In this document: piece by piece, positions 28,560 to 39,434 of the stretch | How positions within the stretch are numbered: position 1 is the first letter of the stretch | Layout of the letters: each line of letters starts with the position of its first letter | DNA from: Phenylobacterium sp. | GTDB lineage: Bacteria > Pseudomonadota > Alphaproteobacteria > Caulobacterales > Caulobacteraceae | Length of the DNA: 64,000 nt | NCBI RefSeq assembly: GCF_016124325.1 | Contig: NZ_WGNY01000003.1 | Coordinates: 78,428 to 142,427 of the forward strand | Reading direction: 5' to 3' | Made by a program: the position numbers and the translations under genes | The notes under the pieces: model-generated | Database searches by the model: none | The model's input: only the letters and a program-made list of their open reading frames with translations | What the model was told of the DNA's origin: nothing

Positions 28560-29384
28560 CTAGTAGGGATCGCGCCAGCGCGCCGGCGGCCACGTCCGTG
28601 GCTGCGGCGCCCAGCGGTCCTGCTCCTCGTCGTCGAACTGGCGTTCGTAGGCTTGGCGGCGGGATTCCTCATAGGCCTGGCGGCGGGCCGCCTCGTAGGC
28701 CTGGGCGTCCGCCTCGGCGACGGCCCGGCGGTCGCGCTCGGCCGCGGCCTCGGCCTGGCGGCGCTGGGCCTCCGCCTGCTGGCGCTGGGCGTCGGCCTGT
28801 TGGCGCTGAGCCTCCGCGGCGGCGGCCTGGGCCTGTACGGCGGCGAGCTGGGCCTCGTTGAGCGCACGGGCGCGCGCCTCGGTCTCGGCGCGATCGCGCC
28901 GGGCCGCCTCGGCGGCCTGCCGCTCGCGATGCCGCGAGGCGGCCTGCGCCCCGCAGACCCGCAGGTCGGCCAGGCCCTGATCCGAGCCGGCCAGCGACAC
29001 CGACCGCGGCTCGTCGGCCAGCCAGGCGATGTCCAGCGTTCCGCCCCGGCGCAGGGCCGCCTCGGTCTCCTCGGACAGCACGAGTTCGCCCGAGCCGTCG
29101 TCGCCGCGCAGCATGAGGTTGGAGAAGCGCGCCTTGTCGATGCGGACCGGCAGGAAGGCGCGGGCCGGCAGACCGTCCTTGGAGAACCTGAGACTGACCA
29201 GCTCGCCGTCGGACAGCACCGTCAGGGGCGTGACGCCTCCGGACCGGCCGCGAAGCTCGAGCTCGGCGCGGCAGCCCGCCTCGGCGGGGGTGACGATCCA
29301 GGCGGGGGCGGGCGGGCGCGCCACGGCGGCGGACCCTGGAAGGAGCGCGACAGCAACCGCGCCCCCGATGATCGCTCTGATCAC
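28560..29384 (-). CDS. Secreted protein with long Ala/Gln/Arg coiled coil
   Basis: A 274-residue exported protein. The signal peptide (IIGGAVAVALLPGSAAVA) is followed by a beta-rich N-terminal domain (residues 25-145, IVTPAEAGCRAELELRG, VCGAQAA at its end). A long predicted coiled coil then carries short repeats (EAQRQQADAQRQQAEAQRRQ) and, near the end, YEAARRQAYEESRRQAYER. The tail is Trp/Pro/Arg-rich. GTG start at 29384 with AGGAG upstream. No known family; possibly a periplasmic scaffold. Confidence 0.7.
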   Translation of the reverse strand: MIRAIIGGAVAVALLPGSAAVARPPAPAWIVTPAEAGCRAELELRGRSGGVTPLTVLSDGELVSLRFSKDGLPARAFLPVRIDKARFSNLMLRGDDGSGELVLSEETEAALRRGGTLDIAWLADEPRSVSLAGSDQGLADLRVCGAQAASRHRERQAAEAARRDRAETEARARALNEAQLAAVQAQAAAAEAQRQQADAQRQQAEAQRRQAEAAAERDRRAVAEADAQAYEAARRQAYEESRRQAYERQFDDEEQDRWAPQPRTWPPARWRDPY

Positions 29385-29498
29385 GGCGGCTCCTGACTGA
29401 CACGCGGGCGCGAGAATACGACCGTTGCTCGCAAGCCGCTAGGGCCGCCGCGGCGCCTCGGATACGGTCCGCGGCTTCGGACTTTCGAGGAGACGCAC

Positions 29499-30248
29499 AT
29501 GGCCCAAAGGGCATGGATTTCGATCGCCGCCGCCGCCGCCGCGGCCGTGGCCACAACGGCCTGGGCGGCGGTTCCGCCCAACATCGCCGCGGCCCTGGCC
29601 GACAAGGGCCGGCCGGCCGAGGAGGCCGCGCGGGACGCCGCGCGCAAGCCGGGCGAGCTGCTGGAATGGGCCGGGCTGAAGCCCGGCGACAAGGCCGTCG
29701 ACCTGGTCATGGGCGGCGGCTACTTCACGCGCATCATGGCGGTGGCGGTGGGGCCGAAGGGCCACGTCTGGTCGTACCAGCCGAGCGAGTTCATCCAGTT
29801 CTCGGCCAAGTACGGCGAGAGCCTGAAGGCGGTGAGCGCGGCCTACGACAATGTCACGCCGGACGACCAGTCGCTGGCCGGCCTGGACCTGCCGGCGGGC
29901 ATGGACTTCGTGATGACGGTCCAGAACTACCACGACTTCCACCTCAAGCCGTTCCCGGCGGACACGGCCGCGAAGGTCAACGCGGCGGTCTACAAGGCCC
30001 TGAAGCCGGGCGGGGTCTATGTGATCGTCGACCACGCGGCCGAGTCGGGCGCCGCCGACGCGCCGGACGCCCTGCACCGGATCGACCCGGCGGCGGTCAA
30101 GCAGGAGGTCGAGGCGGCCGGCTTCAAGCTGGTGGGCGAGAGCCCGCTGCTGCGCAATCCCGACGACCCCCACACGGCCAGCGTCTTCGACGCTTCGATC
30201 CGCGGCAAGAGCGACCAGTTCGCGCTGAAGTTCCGCAAGCCCGGCTAG
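29499..30248 (+). CDS. Predicted exported SAM-methyltransferase-like protein
   Basis: A 249-residue protein. The N-terminus is a clear signal peptide (AWISIAAAAAAAVATTAWA), followed by a class I methyltransferase fold: KPGDKAVDLVMGGGYFTRIM in the SAM-loop position, DFVMTVQNYHDF, then ALKPGGVYVIVDHAAESG. SAM is not known to be available in the periplasm, so an exported methyltransferase-like protein is puzzling; it may have another activity. ATG 29499 has GAGGAG eight bases upstream. The TAG stop is the first bases of the repeat at 30246. Confidence 0.8.
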   Translation: MAQRAWISIAAAAAAAVATTAWAAVPPNIAAALADKGRPAEEAARDAARKPGELLEWAGLKPGDKAVDLVMGGGYFTRIMAVAVGPKGHVWSYQPSEFIQFSAKYGESLKAVSAAYDNVTPDDQSLAGLDLPAGMDFVMTVQNYHDFHLKPFPADTAAKVNAAVYKALKPGGVYVIVDHAAESGAADAPDALHRIDPAAVKQEVEAAGFKLVGESPLLRNPDDPHTASVFDASIRGKSDQFALKFRKPG

Positions 30249-30360
30249 AGGCCTTCCCACTCACGATGAGGCATCGTGAGCGGACGAGAGGGCCTCTAGA
30301 CTCGAAGACGCGAGCACGTTGATCCCGGTTGGCTTGATTGAAGCCAACCGGGACGTGCTC
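30246..30360. repeat. Double-hairpin CTAG-associated repeat, copy B
   Basis: The best-preserved copy. Hairpin 1 (30246-30298) pairs TAGAGGCC with GGCCTCTA and CACGATG with CATCGTG. Hairpin 2 (30312-30360) pairs GAGCACGT with ACGTGCTC and CCCGGTTGGCTT with AAGCCAACCGGG. The left arm begins with the TAG stop codon of the methyltransferase-like gene. The element is followed by the histidine kinase gene in the same direction, so here it can terminate the upstream transcript. Confidence 0.78.
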
Positions 30361-30468
30361 CAGGGCGCGCCGGCCGCCGGCTTCGACGCTGCGGCATGTT
30401 GTCCGTAGGGGCGGCATGTCGGGCGTTGTTTACCGACCATTTTCCGTACCGCGTTTCATCGTGATGCG

Positions 30469-32577
<2,109 letters not shown>

Positions 32578-32580
<3 letters not shown>

Positions 32581-32694
32581 AGCCCGTCAGGGTGAAGTGG
32601 GAACCGGTTCACCCGCCCGGACGGGCTCTACACTCTTGAAGATCGAGCCTTCTTGTCCGGATCAAGTGATTCCACTTGATCCGCGAAGGCTCTA
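32578..32694. repeat. Double-hairpin CTAG-associated element, variant D (bidirectional terminator)
   Basis: Same architecture as copies A and B but different sequence. Hairpin 1 (32578-32630) pairs TAGAGCCCGTC with GACGGGCTCTA and GGTGAA with TTCACC. Hairpin 2 (about 32645-32693) pairs GAGCCTTC with GAAGGCTC and CGGATCAAGTG with CACTTGATCCG. The TAG of the kinase (32578-32580) and the TAG of the convergent peptidase (32692-32694) form the two outer ends. Confidence 0.75.
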
Positions 32695-34905
32695 GCGCGC
32701 GCCGCCCAGCTTCCGCTCGAAGAACTCCAGCGCCGTCACCGAGCGGTGCTTGCGGTCGTTGGGCGTCCAGCCGCCGCGGTGGCGCAGGCCCGGATAGGTC
32801 ATCATCTCGAACGGCGTGGCGGCCGCCTGGAGGGCGAAGAGCACGCGCGTGGTGTGGTCGAAGGTGACGTTGTCGTCGGCCATGCCGTGCATGATCAGCA
32901 GCGAGCCGGCGTGCAGCCGGGGCAGGCGCGGAAGGACATCGCTCCTGGCGTAGCCCTCGGCGTTGTCGGCCGGCGCGCCCATGAAGCGCTCGGTGTAGTG
33001 GGTGTCGTAGAGCTTCCAGTCGGTGACGGGCGCCCCGGCGACCCCGGCGGCGAAGGGGGTGTCGGGCGCGGTCAGCAGCAGCAGGGTCATGTAGCCGCCG
33101 TTCGACCAGCCGGTGACGCCGATCCGGCCGGCGTCGACGTAGGGCAGGCCGGCGAGATACTTGGCGCCCGCGATCTGGTCGTCGACCTCGAGCTGGCCCA
33201 TGCGGCGGTCGATCGCGGTCTTGAAGGCGACCGAGCGGTGCGGCGTGCCGCGGTTGTCGAGGCTGAAGAGGATGAAGCCCGCGTTGAGCAGCATCTGGTC
33301 CTCGGGGCTGGCCCAGGTCCGGGTGACGAGGCTGGCGGCGGGGCCGCCGTAGACCTTCACGATGACGGGGTATTTCTTCGCGGGATCGAAGCCGGGCGGC
33401 GTACGCATCGACCACCACAGGGTCTCGCCGTCGGCGGCCTTGATCGTCCCGAACGTCGGCTCGCGCAGGCGATCGACATAGGGCCAGAAGGGATGGCCGG
33501 GCTGCAGCGCGTTCTCCTCGATCCAGCGCACGCGGGTCCCGTCGGCGCGGTAGAGGGCGGTCTGCGGCGGGGTCTTCGGATCGTCGTAGGTTCCGGCGAA
33601 GGCGCCGCCCTTGTCGGCCACGGTGACGGTCCAGTGGCCACCCGCCGAGGTGATCGGCTGGGGCTCGCCGGGCCTGGCGTAGGAGACCGCGTAGATGCGC
33701 CGCTCGGTCGGATTGTCCCTGTAGGCCGAGAAGACGACGCGATGGGCCGCCTCGTCGACGCCCTCGACGGCGTCCACCGGCCAGTCGCCGCGGGTGACCT
33801 GGCGGACCAGCTTTCCGTCGCCGGCGTAGAGATAGATGTGGCGGTAGCCCGAGCGCTCGGACGACCACAGGAAGGTCCCGTCGGCGAGGGGCCGGAAGTC
33901 GTCGGTGAGGTCGACCCAGTGCGGGCTGGTCTCGGTGAGGATCACCTTGCCCTGGCCCGTGGCGGGATCGACCGCCAGCAGGTCGAGCCGGCGCTGGTCG
34001 CGCGCCTCGCGCTGGACGTAGAGCACCTTGCCGTCCTTCGACCAGTCGACGCGGGCCAGGTAGATGTCGGGGTTGTCGCCGAGGTCGACCTTCACGCGCG
34101 GGCCGCCGTCCAGGGGCTGGACGTAGAGGTCGACGCGGGCGTTCGGGCGGCCGGGCCGGGGATAGCGCTCGGGCACGACCTTGGCCCCGTTGGCGCCCAC
34201 CTCGGGGCGCGGCACCACGTCGACGCCGGTCTGGTCGACGAAGGTGAGCGCGACGGCCCTGTCGTCGGGGCTCCACCAGTAGCCGGTGTGGCGGTCCATC
34301 TCTTCCTGGGCGATGAACTCGGCGGTGGCCCAGCTCTTCAGATCGTTCCCGCCCTCGGTGATCGCGCGCTCGGCGCCGCCGGCCACGGGCAGGACGTAGA
34401 GATTGTCGGCGCGGACGTAGGAGACGAAGCCGCCCTTGGGCGAGACCTTGGCGTCGATCTCGTCCTCCGGCGTGTGGGTGAGCTGGCGGGCCTTGCCGGC
34501 GGCCACGTCGTAGAGCCAGAGGTCGCCCTCGACGGGCGCCAGGATCAGCTTGCCCTGCCTGTCCCAGGAATAGTCGACGACGCCGGAGGTGGCCACGCCG
34601 GCCCGCTCGCGCCGCGCCTTCTCGGCCTCGGAAAGCTCGTGGTCGTCGGGGGCGAGCTTCTTGCCGTCCAGCAGCATCCGCGGCTCGCCGCCGGCCACGT
34701 CGGCGATCCAGAGATCGGAGATGGTCAGGTCGTCGGCGCGGGTCTTGATGTAGGTGACCGCCTTGCCGTCGGGCGACAGCGCCACGCCGCGGGCGCGCGG
34801 CCCGGAGATGTCGGGGCTCTCGAAGATGCGGGCGACGGGAAGCTGTTCGGCCATGGCGGGGACGGCGGCGAGGAGGGCCGCGAGCGCGGCGACGGCGAGT
34901 TTCAT
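32692..34905 (-). CDS. Dipeptidyl peptidase IV-type S9B serine peptidase
   Basis: A 737-residue exported peptidase. The signal peptide (MKLAVAALAALLAAVPAMA) is followed by a beta-propeller (about 30-470) containing the N-terminus-binding double Glu in AEFIAQEEMDRHTGYWW, then an alpha/beta-hydrolase domain. The nucleophile is in GWSNGGYM (Tyr is more usual after Ser in this family), the acid in HGMADDNVTF, and the His in GLRHRGG. It cleaves dipeptides, typically X-Pro, from peptide N-termini in the periplasm. ATG 34905 fits the signal peptide. It is divergent from DUF3297 with 71 bp between. Confidence 0.92.
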   Translation of the reverse strand: MKLAVAALAALLAAVPAMAEQLPVARIFESPDISGPRARGVALSPDGKAVTYIKTRADDLTISDLWIADVAGGEPRMLLDGKKLAPDDHELSEAEKARRERAGVATSGVVDYSWDRQGKLILAPVEGDLWLYDVAAGKARQLTHTPEDEIDAKVSPKGGFVSYVRADNLYVLPVAGGAERAITEGGNDLKSWATAEFIAQEEMDRHTGYWWSPDDRAVALTFVDQTGVDVVPRPEVGANGAKVVPERYPRPGRPNARVDLYVQPLDGGPRVKVDLGDNPDIYLARVDWSKDGKVLYVQREARDQRRLDLLAVDPATGQGKVILTETSPHWVDLTDDFRPLADGTFLWSSERSGYRHIYLYAGDGKLVRQVTRGDWPVDAVEGVDEAAHRVVFSAYRDNPTERRIYAVSYARPGEPQPITSAGGHWTVTVADKGGAFAGTYDDPKTPPQTALYRADGTRVRWIEENALQPGHPFWPYVDRLREPTFGTIKAADGETLWWSMRTPPGFDPAKKYPVIVKVYGGPAASLVTRTWASPEDQMLLNAGFILFSLDNRGTPHRSVAFKTAIDRRMGQLEVDDQIAGAKYLAGLPYVDAGRIGVTGWSNGGYMTLLLLTAPDTPFAAGVAGAPVTDWKLYDTHYTERFMGAPADNAEGYARSDVLPRLPRLHAGSLLIMHGMADDNVTFDHTTRVLFALQAAATPFEMMTYPGLRHRGGWTPNDRKHRSVTALEFFERKLGGAR

Positions 34906-34976
34906 GGCGCGGTTGAACAGCTTCGCGCGGCGCTTGGCAACTTGCGCGTCGGCGGCGGCCGTGCGAGTGGCGGGCC

Positions 34977-35228
34977 ATGAGCGAGAAGACTTCCGACACC
35001 CTGCCCGACCGGCTCAGCGTCGACCCGAACAGCCCCTACTACGACGCCGACGTCCTGGCGCGGAACGTGGGCGTGCGCTTCAAGGGCCAGGACAAGACCA
35101 ACGTCGAGGAATACTGCGTCAGCGAAGGCTGGGTGCGGCTGTCGGTCGGCGCCAGCAAGGACCGCCACGGCAATCCCCTGACCATGAAGCTGAGCGGCCC
35201 GGTGGAGCCCTACTTCCGGGAAGGCTAG
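34977..35228 (+). CDS. DUF3297 family protein
   Basis: An 83-residue acidic cytosolic protein that is recognisably DUF3297: LPDRLSVDPNSPYYD, GVRFKGQDKTNVEEYCVSEGW, ending in MKLSGPVEPYFREG. Function unknown. It is convergent with the CBS transporter gene; both stop codons are read from the same CTAG tetranucleotide at 35225-35228. Confidence 0.88.
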   Translation: MSEKTSDTLPDRLSVDPNSPYYDADVLARNVGVRFKGQDKTNVEEYCVSEGWVRLSVGASKDRHGNPLTMKLSGPVEPYFREG

Positions 35229-36505
35229 TCCTCCTCCGCCTTCGGCAGAGGCTCGATGCGCAGCTGGGTGAGGCGCGCGCCCTTGCGGGCCTCGACGCGG
35301 AAGCGGTGGTTCAGGAAGGTGTAGGTCTGCCCGACCTCCGGGATCGCCTGGGCCTCGTGGATCAGCAGGCCCGCGACGGTCACCGCCTCCTCGTCGGGCA
35401 GGTCCCAGTTGAGCGCCCGGTTCAGCTCGCGGATGGTGACCGAACCGTCCACCAGGACGGAGCCGTCGGGCTGGGGCTTCACGCCGCGGACGGCGACGTC
35501 GTGCTCGTCCTCGATCTCGCCCACGATCTCCTCGAGGATGTCCTCCAGGGTGACGAGGCCCTGCAGCGCGCCGTACTCGTCGACCACCAGGGCGAAGTGG
35601 TTCTGGGCCTTGAGGAACGCGGCGAGCTGGTCCTTGAGGCTGGTGGTCTCGGGGACGAACCACGGCTCGCGCAGGATGGCGGGGATGTCGAGCGTGTCGA
35701 TCCGGCAGTCGGCCTCGGCGAGCGCGGCCAGCAGGTCCTTCACGTGCAGGACGCCGACGACGTTCTCGGCCTCGTCGCGGTAGATCGGGATGCGCGAATG
35801 CTGGCTCTCCAGCACCGCGGTCAGGAACTCGCGGGGCGGCAGGTCGCCGTCGACCGTATGGATCGAGCGGCGGTGGACCATCACCTCGGAGACGTCCATC
35901 TCGCCCAGGTCGAGGACACCGCCCAGCATGTAGCGGTCGCGGGTCTCCACCAGGCCCTCGGAGTGGTGGTACTCGACCGCGCCGCGGATCTCCTCGTGGG
36001 CGGCCAGGACGTCGGTCTCCATGCCGAGCCGGACGCCGAAGATCCGCAGGGTGCGGCGCACGATCCACTGGATCGTGAAGATGACCGGGCCGAAGACGCG
36101 CACCACCAGCAGGGTGGGCGCCGAGAGGAACCGCGCCACGTCGTCGGACCGCAGGATGGCCAGCGTCTTGGGCAGCACCTCGGCGAACACCAGGACCAGC
36201 ACGGTCATGAGCGCGGTGGCGCTCGCCACGCCCCAGGCGCCGGGGATCGAGCGGGTCAGCACCTGGGTGGTGAGAGCCGAGGCCAGGATGTTGATCAGGT
36301 TGTTGCCCAGCAGGACCGCGCCGATCATCGTCTCCTGGTCGGAGAGCAGCTTGTTGACGCGCCGCGCGGCGTGATCGCCCTCGCGCTCCAGCTGGTGCAT
36401 GCGCGCGCGGCTGGCCCCGGTCAGCGCGGTCTCGGCGGCCGAGAACAGCGCCGACAGCAGCAGCAGGCCGCAGACGATCGGGGCGAGGGCCAGCAGGGCG
36501 GCCAC
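35225..36505 (-). CDS. HlyC/CorC (CNNM-type) CBS-domain transporter
   Basis: A 426-residue inner-membrane protein. Its DUF21/CNNM membrane domain has about three helices (LLALAPIVCGLLLLSALFSAAETALTGAS, ETMIGAVLLGNNLINILAS, ALMTVLVLVFAEVLPKTLA). Two CBS domains (VMVHRRSIHTVDGD; NHFALVVDEYGALQGLVTLEDILEEIVG) and a CorC/HlyC C-terminal domain follow. Relatives are implicated in Mg/Co efflux. GTG start at 36505 overlaps the aroB stop by one base (TAGTG), so the gene is coupled to the aroK-aroB operon, as is common in related genomes. Confidence 0.9.
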   Translation of the reverse strand: MAALLALAPIVCGLLLLSALFSAAETALTGASRARMHQLEREGDHAARRVNKLLSDQETMIGAVLLGNNLINILASALTTQVLTRSIPGAWGVASATALMTVLVLVFAEVLPKTLAILRSDDVARFLSAPTLLVVRVFGPVIFTIQWIVRRTLRIFGVRLGMETDVLAAHEEIRGAVEYHHSEGLVETRDRYMLGGVLDLGEMDVSEVMVHRRSIHTVDGDLPPREFLTAVLESQHSRIPIYRDEAENVVGVLHVKDLLAALAEADCRIDTLDIPAILREPWFVPETTSLKDQLAAFLKAQNHFALVVDEYGALQGLVTLEDILEEIVGEIEDEHDVAVRGVKPQPDGSVLVDGSVTIRELNRALNWDLPDEEAVTVAGLLIHEAQAIPEVGQTYTFLNHRFRVEARKGARLTQLRIEPLPKAEED

Positions 36506-37614
36506 TAGCGGGCGCCTTCGCGGAGCAGGAAGTCGCGCACGGCGGCCGGGTCGACGTCGCGCGCGACGAAGGCCTCGCCCAGGGCGCGGGCCAGGATGAA
36601 GGTGAGCCGCCCGCCCTCGGCCTTCTTGTCCTGGGCCATGTGCGCGAGCAGCCGGCCGGCGTCGAAGGGATGGCCGGGGACCTCGTCGAGGCGCACCGGC
36701 AGGCCGGCGGCGGCGATGGCGCGGGTGGCGCGCTCGGCGTCCTGGCCGCTGGCGAGCCCCTGGGCGGCCGAGAAGCGGAAGGCCAGCGCCATGCCGCAGG
36801 CCACGGCCTCGCCGTGCAGCAGGGCCTCGCCGTAGCCGGTCTCGGCCTCCAGCGCGTGGGCGAAGGTGTGGCCGAGGTTGAGGAGCGCGCGGCGGCCCCG
36901 TTCGCGCTCGTCCTCGGCGACGATCTCGGCCTTCATCTCCACCGAGCGGGCGACGGCGCGGGCCAGGGCCTCGGGCTCGCGGGCCAGGACGCCGGCGACA
37001 TTGGCCTCCAGCCATTCGAAGAAGGCGAGGTCGCCCAGGAGGCCGTACTTGATCACCTCGGCGTAGCCGGCGCGCATCTCGCGGACGGGCAGGGTGGCCA
37101 GCGCCGACAGGTCGGCCAGCACCAGCCGCGGCTGGTGGAAGGCGCCGACGAGGTTCTTGCCGCGGGGCGTGTCGATCGCGGTCTTGCCGCCCACCGAGGA
37201 GTCCACCTGGGCCAGCAGGGTGGTGGGAATCTGCACGAAGTCGATGCCGCGCTTGTAGACGGCGGCGGCGAAGCCCGCGAGGTCGCCCACCACGCCGCCG
37301 CCGAAGGCGGTGACGAGGTCGCCGCGGTCCAGTTCCAGCGCCAGCAGGCGGTCGGAGACGTCGGCCAGGCCCTCGAAGCTCTTGGTCTGTTCGCCCGGCG
37401 CCACCACGACGGGCAGCGCCTCGATCCCGGCCTCGGCCAGGGCGGCGGTGAGCCGCGCGCCGTGCAGGGCCCAGACGGTCTCGTCGCTGACCACGGCGGT
37501 GCGGCCGCGCGACTGGAAAGGCGCGATCAGGCGGCCGGCGGCGTCGAGCAGCCCTTCGCCGACTACGACATCGTAAGCCCTTTCGCCGAGGCCCACCGGC
37601 ACGGTGCGGTTCAT
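36505..37614 (-). CDS. aroB: 3-dehydroquinate synthase
   Basis: A 369-residue NAD- and metal-dependent enzyme that cyclises DAHP to 3-dehydroquinate, the second shikimate step. Visible motifs: [39 protein letters not shown], the metal ligands in EVIKYG and [11 protein letters not shown], and [12 protein letters not shown] 37614 overlaps the aroK stop (ATGA). The length is normal for the family. Confidence 0.96.
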   Translation of the reverse strand: MNRTVPVGLGERAYDVVVGEGLLDAAGRLIAPFQSRGRTAVVSDETVWALHGARLTAALAEAGIEALPVVVAPGEQTKSFEGLADVSDRLLALELDRGDLVTAFGGGVVGDLAGFAAAVYKRGIDFVQIPTTLLAQVDSSVGGKTAIDTPRGKNLVGAFHQPRLVLADLSALATLPVREMRAGYAEVIKYGLLGDLAFFEWLEANVAGVLAREPEALARAVARSVEMKAEIVAEDERERGRRALLNLGHTFAHALEAETGYGEALLHGEAVACGMALAFRFSAAQGLASGQDAERATRAIAAAGLPVRLDEVPGHPFDAGRLLAHMAQDKKAEGGRLTFILARALGEAFVARDVDPAAVRDFLLREGAR

Positions 37615-38159
37615 TCGGCGGGCTCGCCCAGATGCGCCTGCAGGGCGCGGATGATCTGGCCCACCGCCACCTGGTGGGCGGTGTCGCCGGTCTCGACCGT
37701 CACGTCGGCCTCGGCGTAGGCGGGATAGCGCGCCGCGGCCTGGGCGCGCAGGACCTCCATCGGATCCTTGCCGGCCAGCAGCGGGCGGTTGTCCTTGCGC
37801 CCGACGCGGCGGGCCAGCACGTGCAGGTCGGTCTTCAGCCACACCGACACCGCCTTCTGCTTGATGAGCGCGCGGGTCTCCGGGCTCTGGAAGGCGCCGC
37901 CCCCGGTGGCCATCACGTGCGGCGGGCCCTCCAGCAGGCGCGAAATCACCCGCCGCTCGCCGTCGCGGAAGGCGGGCTCGCCCAGTTCGGCGAAAATCTC
38001 GGGAATGGTGCGGCCGGCGGCGGCCTCCACCTCGGTGTCGGCGTCGCGGAAGGGCAGCCCCAGGGCGTTGGCCAGCCGGCGTCCTACGCTCGACTTGCCG
38101 ACGCCCATGAGGCCCACAAGCACGATGGTGCGGCGTCGGAGCGGGTCGTAGCGGTCCAT
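37611..38159 (-). CDS. aroK: Shikimate kinase
   Basis: A 182-residue P-loop kinase that phosphorylates shikimate at the 3-OH. Walker A is GVGKSSVG (20-27). The substrate residues are in RDADTEVE and [14 protein letters not shown] is present, and the LID Arg is in NRPLLAG. ATG 38159 lies at the expected distance before the P-loop. First gene of the aroK-aroB-CBS transporter operon, divergent from the gene at 38223 with a 63-bp shared promoter region. Confidence 0.96.
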   Translation of the reverse strand: MDRYDPLRRRTIVLVGLMGVGKSSVGRRLANALGLPFRDADTEVEAAAGRTIPEIFAELGEPAFRDGERRVISRLLEGPPHVMATGGGAFQSPETRALIKQKAVSVWLKTDLHVLARRVGRKDNRPLLAGKDPMEVLRAQAAARYPAYAEADVTVETGDTAHQVAVGQIIRALQAHLGEPAE

Positions 38160-38222
38160 GAATGCAAATGGCTTTAGCACGAGCCCCCGGCCTCGCGCCA
38201 ACGCGCGACGCTGCGCTAAGAT

Positions 38223-39434
38223 ATGCGGATGCTTCGCACGGTCCTGAACACAGCCCTGCTCGCCGCCGCCGTGGCCATCACCGGGGCGCCCGCCCGGGCG
38301 CAGGTGGAGGTCACCCAGCTCTCGGCGCCCGACGCGTTCTCCACGCCCGGCCGGATGACCGGCCTGCCCGACGACCTGTGGCGCGGAACGCCCATCGAGA
38401 CCGCGCGCAAGGTCCTGCCGCTGCTGGCCGAGAAGCCGCTGTCTCCGGCCGCCGCGGCGCTGGCCCGGCGGGTGCTGGCCACGGGCGCGAAGGGGCCCAC
38501 GGGCTCGGAGGGGGACGAAGGGCTCGCCGGGGCGCGGGCGAGCGCCCTTATCGGGCTGGGCGACGTGATCGCGGCCGCCAAGATCCTCGACCGCACCGCC
38601 GCGCTGGATCGCAGCTCCGACCTGTCGCGGGCGGCGGCCGAGGCGGCGCTGCTGACCGGCGACACGGCGCGGGCCTGTTCGGTGGCCGACAGTCTGTCGG
38701 AGGGGCGTGGCGAGGCCTATTGGCTGCGGCTGCGGGCCTACTGCCAGGATCTCGCCGGCCAGGCGGGGCAGGCGCAGCTCACCTTCGATCTCGCCCAGTC
38801 GCAGGCGCGCGATGCGACCTACGGGCGGCTGATGGGCGCCAAGCTGGCCGGCGTGGCCGGGACCGGCGCGGCCTCGCTGCGCAACGGCCTGGACCTGGCG
38901 CTTTCGCGCGACCTGGGCCTCGACATCGCCGCGGCCAAGCCCGCGCCGGCGGTGGCCGCGGCGCTTTCCGGGGCGGAGCCGCCCGAGCCGGACTATGACG
39001 TCTCGGCCATCGACCCCGACATCGGCGGGCTGGCGAGCCTGCTGCGGCTGGGCATGCCGCCGCCCACCGGGGTCTCGGCGCTGGTGGCCGCGGCGGGGGA
39101 TGCCGACACCAAGGCCCGCGCACGGCTGCAAGCGGCGGCGCTGCTGGTGGCGGCGCTCTCGGCCGACCTGCCGCCGGAGGACCGCGCGCGGATCGCCGGC
39201 TTCGCCACGCCCGAGGGCAAGGCCCCGGCCGGCCGCAACCTGGCGCTGGTGGAGGCGGCCGCCGGCAAGCGGGCCGGGGAGGCGGCGCTGCTGGCGCTGT
39301 GGACCTGCGCCGAGGCGGGTGAGGGCGGGCCGGCGCTGGGCGACCGTGTGCGCATCGTCCACGCGCTGGCCGCGGCGGGGCTGATGGCCGACGCGCGGAC
39401 CTTCGCGCTCGAGGGGCTGGCGGGCCTGAAATGA
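38223..39434 (+). CDS. Secreted hypothetical protein upstream of xerD
   Basis: A 403-residue exported protein: signal peptide ([21 protein letters not shown]), then an Ala/Leu-rich, all-helical body with repeat-like segments ([52 protein letters not shown]) that could be TPR/SEL-like solenoid. There are no catalytic motifs. Its stop overlaps the xerD start (ATGA), so the two are translationally coupled. The order with aroK is, as I recall, conserved in Caulobacterales. Confidence 0.75.
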   Translation: MRMLRTVLNTALLAAAVAITGAPARAQVEVTQLSAPDAFSTPGRMTGLPDDLWRGTPIETARKVLPLLAEKPLSPAAAALARRVLATGAKGPTGSEGDEGLAGARASALIGLGDVIAAAKILDRTAALDRSSDLSRAAAEAALLTGDTARACSVADSLSEGRGEAYWLRLRAYCQDLAGQAGQAQLTFDLAQSQARDATYGRLMGAKLAGVAGTGAASLRNGLDLALSRDLGLDIAAAKPAPAVAAALSGAEPPEPDYDVSAIDPDIGGLASLLRLGMPPPTGVSALVAAAGDADTKARARLQAAALLVAALSADLPPEDRARIAGFATPEGKAPAGRNLALVEAAAGKRAGEAALLALWTCAEAGEGGPALGDRVRIVHALAAAGLMADARTFALEGLAGLK

